From NCBI GenBank assembly GCA_913043285.1, contig CAJWML010000031.1, positions 1 to 17,373 on the forward strand: DNA of 17,373 bases, written 5' to 3'. The notes under the pieces were generated by a model that saw nothing but the letters and a program-made list of their open reading frames with translations, was not told where the DNA came from and searched no databases. The position numbers and the translations under genes were made by a program. Positions within the stretch are counted from its first letter, which is position 1. Each line of letters begins with the position of its first letter. Below, one piece after another: positions 14,101-17,373 of the stretch. Source of the stretch: CAKZNE01 sp002695025 (GTDB lineage Bacteria; Bacteroidota; Bacteroidia; Flavobacteriales; Schleiferiaceae).

Positions 14101-16132
14101 GGATGTGGAAGGTGTGGTGATCAAGGGCTGTAGCTTCACCAACAACCACACCAGCGGTTTTCAGCATGCGGGGGGCGGCCTTTTTACCGTAGATGCCACC
14201 TACCGGGTGGAAAAGAACGGCAGCACCGGATGTACTTTTTCCAAATACGCAGATGCCATACGCAGCCAGAACAACGTACTGGCGCAGATGAATTACCCCA
14301 TACGGATTACCGGCAATACCTTTACGGAAAATATCCATTCCGTATACCTGGGCAATACCCAGGGCGCCAAAGTGGCGCATAACAACATTAGCATAGCAGA
14401 GAGCCCAGGCGGGTACAGCCCTCCCAACCCCAATACCTTTCAGCCGGCTTATTACGGTATTTATATGGATTACAGCAACCTCTTCCAGTTGCATGACAAT
14501 ACCCTGGCCAGCAGCCTGGAATTTGAAGAGGAGCACGTGGGTATAGTAGTGAAGGACAATAGCGGGGAAAGCGACCAGGTGTATAAAAACCACATTGACG
14601 GCTTCCGCTGGGCTTTGCAGGGGATTGGCACCAACCGCAGCCAGAATGACCCAAAACAAGGCATTAATTTCATCTGTAATGACCTGGGCTTTAGCGCGGA
14701 CAATGCCACCGATATCCGTATTGGTTCTGGAGCTGTAGCAGAGATACAAGGTTTTTATGCGTCAGGTAATATTGCCAATAACCTCTTCAGTTCAGCCTCC
14801 TCCACCCATATCAGCAATAATGGCGATCCCATTATTTATAATTATGGGCAAGGTAGTACCCGGGCTGTTCCAAACAATATTTCAGCTGGTGTAACGATTC
14901 TGCCAATTGCTGAACCAGTAGATTATTTAGGCAAGTGTCCTGACCGGCCTCTGGCTCCTCAAGTGACAAACCCCACCACTACCCTGGGGGGTATCTACGC
15001 CCTGGAGGCGGATATTGCCGATGACCGCGACCTGCTGGAACAGCTCATTGATGAAGGCAGTACCCCGGCTTTGGAGGCGCAGATCCTTTTTGCAGCAGAC
15101 CAGGAGGACTACCAGGACCTATACGAAGACCTGATGTATATGGCTCCCTATGTTTCTGAAGAGAACCTGCTGAACCTGGTGGAGATCCAGGACTACCCGG
15201 AGCTGGCCCTGCGCAATATCATGGTAGCCAATCCCCACGGAGCGCGGGATGAGGCGGTGTGGGAAGCACTGGTGAACCGTGAGCCGGCCCTGAGCCAGCA
15301 AAGCCTGGACGATATAGAGAACGAAAGGCAGACCGTTACGGCCAAAGACGTGCTGGAAGCGGATATTGCCGGCCAGGAACTGGAAAGCCACCGGCTGTCC
15401 CTGCAACTGCTGGATTTTTATACGGAGCAGAATGTGAACAGTGGAGATGGCAGCCAGGCGGAGGCCATCCGTACCCATTTGAAGTACCGGGACGAGCCGC
15501 ATTTCCGCTATGCCCTCATTGATATGTACCTGGGTAAGGAGGATCTAAGCACGGCCGCTGCAGAACTTACGGCCATGGCCGCGGAATGCGAGATGGGCGA
15601 TTTTGAAGTAGCGGAATACGCCTCTATGCAGGAGTATTATACGGTGGTGAGCACCGCTATAAACGAAGAAGTGGGTATGGATGCCCTGGAAGGAGATGCC
15701 CTCAATACCCTGGCGGATATCGTGGAGAATGGTACGGGCACTGCGGTGGGCCGTGCCCGTACGCTGCTCCGCCTCAACGGGGAAGAGGCGGAATACATAG
15801 AGCCCATTCTGGATGACGGGCAGGGTAAAAAAGCAGCGGATTATCGTACTACCGAACGCCCCCTGCAGCCTTCCTCCTCTTTTAAATTGTACCCCAACCC
15901 GGCCGGTGCGCATACTGTATTGCAGTGGAACTGGCTGGAAGCGGGGCTTACAGAAGGCTTTAGGGTGGTGTTGCGCGACCTGAACGGCAAGCTGTTGCAA
16001 AGCCTGGAGGTACGGGATGCTAAACGCAATATCCTGCTGATCCAAACCCATGAACTGAGCCCGGGGCTCTACCTGCTGAGTGTGGAGCGCGGGGACAAGC
16101 GGTTCTATACCGAAAAACTGACGATAGAATAA
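11162..16132 (+). CDS. Giant secreted protein: Asp-box beta-propeller, parallel beta-helix, helical region and T9SS sorting domain
   Basis: This 1656-residue protein has a signal peptide (MRRILFVFTLCIIGNTAWPQA). Residues about 150-780 form a VPS10/sortilin- or BNR-like propeller with seven Asp-box copies, e.g. KTVNGGQDW (~154), KSTNGGQTW (~207), KSTNGGASW (~255), KSVDAGVSF (~309), KSLDEGSNW (~358), STNSGTSW (~459) and KSTDGGQSW (~703). Residues about 800-1260 read as a right-handed parallel beta-helix (GGIHVIG, ITNYEPGSG, GNTFTEN, IRITGN-type turns). Residues about 1280-1545 are acidic and helical, possibly TPR-like. The last ~85 residues (FKLYPNPAG ... GLYLLSVERGDKRF) are a type A T9SS C-terminal sorting domain, so the protein should be exported by T9SS and anchored to or released from the cell surface. 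No catalytic residues can be assigned; adhesion or polymer binding is a guess. The 3' half is clearly more GC-rich than the 5' half. Confidence 0.9.
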   Translation: MRRILFVFTLCIIGNTAWPQAYSIGTSTSSSTAEVIQETDTYFENLLSADSSSENQRLFKFYNRWRSYWSSRSQADSVEGGSHEPMADFYTRLMNGTCNICNTSVDNKSWSFVGPTRQQTVKHRAGIVTSVVADPTDHATIYAGSNTAGLYKTVNGGQDWVSVTDQLRLPSLGINWVELHPDNPQTVYMATTNRTMADEHKSGYGIYKSTNGGQTWASILTNANGYGFDLNIQKIVFDPSNSNIIYAIGGLKFYKSTNGGASWTSTAFSGNPAFPNSLEFLTDLEIESSSNTIYISTKILASGGARLWKSVDAGVSFTEITSMGYPIFQNLQIEVTDSDPNYVYIGFSEAGGAFHLMKSLDEGSNWTDLGISTSGSELYFNFYRGQFEISDKNKDRVYFANCSVFRKDPGTSTMAVKTTGGCGSWSMDWHPDVRALRFLDQSGSEDKILAGNDGGVSLSTNSGTSWTSINGTGLLLAQFYGFDLPYDGINEKIIVGVQDAGSWRFANNEWGNITGGDGGWTLTNRLDKTKTIIRNNNGWTIYNNIAGTLSGMVAPGGWKLGEKYYLHPQTQDVIYGTKDLLEYNYSTKNWSTLWDNPQSDADLTRISAVGISHDGNNTMYIAYEDGYHNSNANPSNIPRYKLYKVQGTTTTDITNVPILSQALEWRHITNIVVDPANPNVVYVATGGFAPLGGTSCDAFQKVLKSTDGGQSWTDISTGLLAVPINDMVYQEGTNGILFVATDAGVYRYDPQVGQWECFNRDFTVSVVTKLQIDPCLGKIYASTFGKGLWMADLPEATTQGAGEVTISQNESWSGSRLMGSDIRITNGAQLTLSGKLVFNGTDNRIYIEPGSQLTLTGEITSSCGQWGGIHVIGSSDPEQSYAKHGRLVINGGSLSNARDAITNYEPGSGSDWYAPNSMGGIIEVSGAAFTNNRRDVALASYHREDPSGDPLPYRASFTNCTFERNNDFRIETMLSSISMWDVEGVVIKGCSFTNNHTSGFQHAGGGLFTVDATYRVEKNGSTGCTFSKYADAIRSQNNVLAQMNYPIRITGNTFTENIHSVYLGNTQGAKVAHNNISIAESPGGYSPPNPNTFQPAYYGIYMDYSNLFQLHDNTLASSLEFEEEHVGIVVKDNSGESDQVYKNHIDGFRWALQGIGTNRSQNDPKQGINFICNDLGFSADNATDIRIGSGAVAEIQGFYASGNIANNLFSSASSTHISNNGDPIIYNYGQGSTRAVPNNISAGVTILPIAEPVDYLGKCPDRPLAPQVTNPTTTLGGIYALEADIADDRDLLEQLIDEGSTPALEAQILFAADQEDYQDLYEDLMYMAPYVSEENLLNLVEIQDYPELALRNIMVANPHGARDEAVWEALVNREPALSQQSLDDIENERQTVTAKDVLEADIAGQELESHRLSLQLLDFYTEQNVNSGDGSQAEAIRTHLKYRDEPHFRYALIDMYLGKEDLSTAAAELTAMAAECEMGDFEVAEYASMQEYYTVVSTAINEEVGMDALEGDALNTLADIVENGTGTAVGRARTLLRLNGEEAEYIEPILDDGQGKKAADYRTTERPLQPSSSFKLYPNPAGAHTVLQWNWLEAGLTEGFRVVLRDLNGKLLQSLEVRDAKRNILLIQTHELSPGLYLLSVERGDKRFYTEKLTIE

Positions 16133-16147
16133 ACAGAAGCCAATATG

Positions 16148-16180
16148 AGACCTTCCGGGTTCTAAAAACCTGGAAGGTCT
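16148..16180. repeat. Palindromic hairpin, REP-like, after the giant gene
   Basis: A 14-pair stem (16148-16161 with 16167-16180; one G-T wobble, otherwise perfect) closes a 5-base loop. It begins 16 bases after the stop codon. There is no T run, so it looks more like a dispersed intergenic palindrome or mRNA-stabilising hairpin than a classic terminator. Confidence 0.55.
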
Positions 16181-16190
16181 ATACAGCAAG

Positions 16191-16219
16191 CCCTTCCAAA
16201 GTTTTGAACGTTGGAAGGG
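16191..16219. repeat. Second palindromic hairpin with the same CCTTCC/GGAAGG core
   Basis: CCCTTCCAA (16191-16199) pairs perfectly with TTGGAAGGG (16211-16219) over an 11-base loop. It shares the CCTTCC/GGAAGG core with the hairpin ten bases upstream, suggesting a pair of related small repeats. Confidence 0.5.
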
Positions 16220-16235
16220 GTAATTGGAATGTAAG

Positions 16236-16266
16236 AAGCGGTATGCCCCCCCGGTGTACCGCTTTT
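16236..16266 (+). terminator. Rho-independent terminator before the last gene
   Basis: AAGCGGTA (16236-16243) pairs with TACCGCTT (16257-16264) over a 13-base C-rich loop and is followed by further T residues. It closes the giant-gene transcript and lies 18 bases before the next start codon. Confidence 0.65.
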
Positions 16267-16283
16267 ATGCTTATTTTTAAAGT

Positions 16284-17373
16284 GTGAAGAATACCCTGTT
16301 TCTCATTATCTGTTTTACTTTTTTCTTGAATGCCACAGCGCAGCGCTTCAGTGTGGTACATCCCAATATGGGTGGAGGGCCGGCCATTAATATTGTACAA
16401 ACCGATAGTGGATATGTAAGTGTTTGTAAATACGTGTACTCCAATAACCTGGTGGATTTTATGACTTTTGATTCGGAAGGTGAATTAATTGATATGAGGA
16501 GTCATGCGGACACCAATGTGACATTTACTGAGAATGGGGATAAATCCCTTCTTTTAAAGGATAACCGGTTCTATCTTTCTAATACCAAATTCATACAATC
16601 AGATTCCACTTATGTAAGCCTGGTAAAGCTTAATCAGGATTTTGACACCCTACAACAACAGAATTTATGGCAGTATGAAGGGTATACACCTCAATGCCGT
16701 GCTCTGCAGTTTGATACGGATAGTACCATGGTCATAACAGGATTTCTTTATCGTTCACCCAATAGCCAGGGTCGTCAGAAGTACGACCTCTGGGTAGCCC
16801 GTTTGGATACCGCATTTAATGTGCTTTGGCAACAGAGAGTAGAAGATACCCGGCCAAGCATGAATGATGGTTACAGAGGACTGGATATGGTAGTAGACGT
16901 CTATAACAGCATATTGATAACGGGTTCGTACAACGTGGATTTTGGTCCCTGGCAGGGCTTAAACCGTTCCTTTGCGGCCCGTCTGGATCAAAAAACCGGG
17001 CGGTTGCACTGGCTTAAGGAATACCGTAGCTCTCAATCAGATCCTGATGCCGGAGCAGAATATATGTTTGCCCTGGATGAAGGCAATGGCACCTATAGTT
17101 TTATTGACGTACAGCACGCCAGTTTTGTGCCCAATACCATAGGTCCCGATTCTTCCCGCATTCGTTTTGGGTATATGGATACTACGGGTATGATTGTGTG
17201 GGATACACTAATTGGTCCGATTGCTCAACAATACTATCCACGTGACCTTCATAAAACCTCATCTGGTAATTACTATATAGCCGGTCAGTTAGCGAGTGCG
17301 GGTCCATTCAAATCCTTCGGTTTCGTTTTCAACTCCCAGGGCGATAGTATCAATTATGTCATCCACCGCCATA
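16284..17373 (+). CDS. Secreted protein of unknown function (partial, cut by the right edge)
   Basis: Reading from a GTG at 16284 gives at least 363 residues with no stop before the edge. In-frame TAA at 16278-16280 rules out an earlier start. The N-terminus MKNTLFLIICFTFFLNATAQ is a signal peptide. The mature part has repeating strands of the type ITGSYNVDFG, WVARLDTAFNVLWQQRV and RLDQKTGRLHWLKEY, i.e. repeated G-(S/F)-(Y/L) strands and D-x-x-G/N-x-x-x-W turns typical of beta-propeller-like surface proteins of Bacteroidota that carry a T9SS domain; the C-terminus is outside the window. No catalytic motif is seen. It follows the giant gene on the same strand behind a terminator, so it is probably transcribed on its own. 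A weak -7-like TATTTTTA at 16272-16279 is the only promoter candidate. Confidence 0.82.
   Translation, partial: MKNTLFLIICFTFFLNATAQRFSVVHPNMGGGPAINIVQTDSGYVSVCKYVYSNNLVDFMTFDSEGELIDMRSHADTNVTFTENGDKSLLLKDNRFYLSNTKFIQSDSTYVSLVKLNQDFDTLQQQNLWQYEGYTPQCRALQFDTDSTMVITGFLYRSPNSQGRQKYDLWVARLDTAFNVLWQQRVEDTRPSMNDGYRGLDMVVDVYNSILITGSYNVDFGPWQGLNRSFAARLDQKTGRLHWLKEYRSSQSDPDAGAEYMFALDEGNGTYSFIDVQHASFVPNTIGPDSSRIRFGYMDTTGMIVWDTLIGPIAQQYYPRDLHKTSSGNYYIAGQLASAGPFKSFGFVFNSQGDSINYVIHRH

Noticed and set aside
14012..14749. 245-codon minus-strand frame inside the giant secreted protein gene
   Set aside because: It is antisense within the beta-helix region, which is a continuous and convincing coding frame on the plus strand.

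Overview
The window looks like chromosomal DNA of a Bacteroidota bacterium. Evidence: Bacteroidota-type promoter elements (TAnnTTTG) sit upstream of several genes, recognisable Shine-Dalgarno sites are scarce, a 1656-residue secreted protein ends in a type IX secretion (T9SS) sorting domain, and a cbb3 oxidase locus of Bacteroidota style (ccoS-ccoN) is present with a CcoI copper ATPase next to an FNR-type regulator. The genus cannot be told from the sequence. No rRNA, tRNA, CRISPR array, transposase or phage gene was seen.

Layout. (1) 1-1018, minus strand: ccoS then ccoN, with ccoN running off the left edge. (2) 1200-1724, plus: a cysteine-dioxygenase-like cupin protein. (3) 1963-3814, minus: an exported YceI-family protein followed by an outer-membrane beta-barrel protein, one operon. 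(4) 3934-4938, plus, divergent from YceI: a radical SAM/SPASM protein. (5) 4983-6359, minus: a beta-CASP metallo-beta-lactamase-fold hydrolase. (6) 6493-8859, minus: CcoI-type copper P-type ATPase, divergent from (7) 8922-9641, plus: FNR-type regulator, then (8) 9712-10158, plus: a single-domain cyclic-nucleotide-binding-fold protein with no DNA-binding domain. (9) 10285-10443: a 52-residue small protein. (10) 10679-11062, minus: XRE-family regulator. (11) 11162-16132, plus: giant secreted Asp-box/beta-helix/T9SS protein. (12) 16284 to the right edge, plus: a second secreted protein, cut by the window.

The main discovery is regulatory. FNR-like palindromes (TGAT-N4-ATCA or one-step variants) lie upstream of ccoS, YceI, the radical SAM gene, ccoI and the lone CNB-domain gene. 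In all five cases the palindrome centre is exactly 36.5 bases from the last base of the -7 element. Three of these promoters carry a second palindrome exactly 22 bases farther out. This predicts one local oxygen-responsive regulon: an FNR-type protein switching on the high-affinity oxidase, its copper supply, a YceI-porin envelope operon, a radical SAM enzyme of unknown substrate and an HTH-less CNB protein. The palindrome at ccoI also lies inside the promoter of the FNR gene itself, which suggests autorepression. The right third (from about 10.2 kb) has no such sites and appears to be a separate accessory/secretome region.
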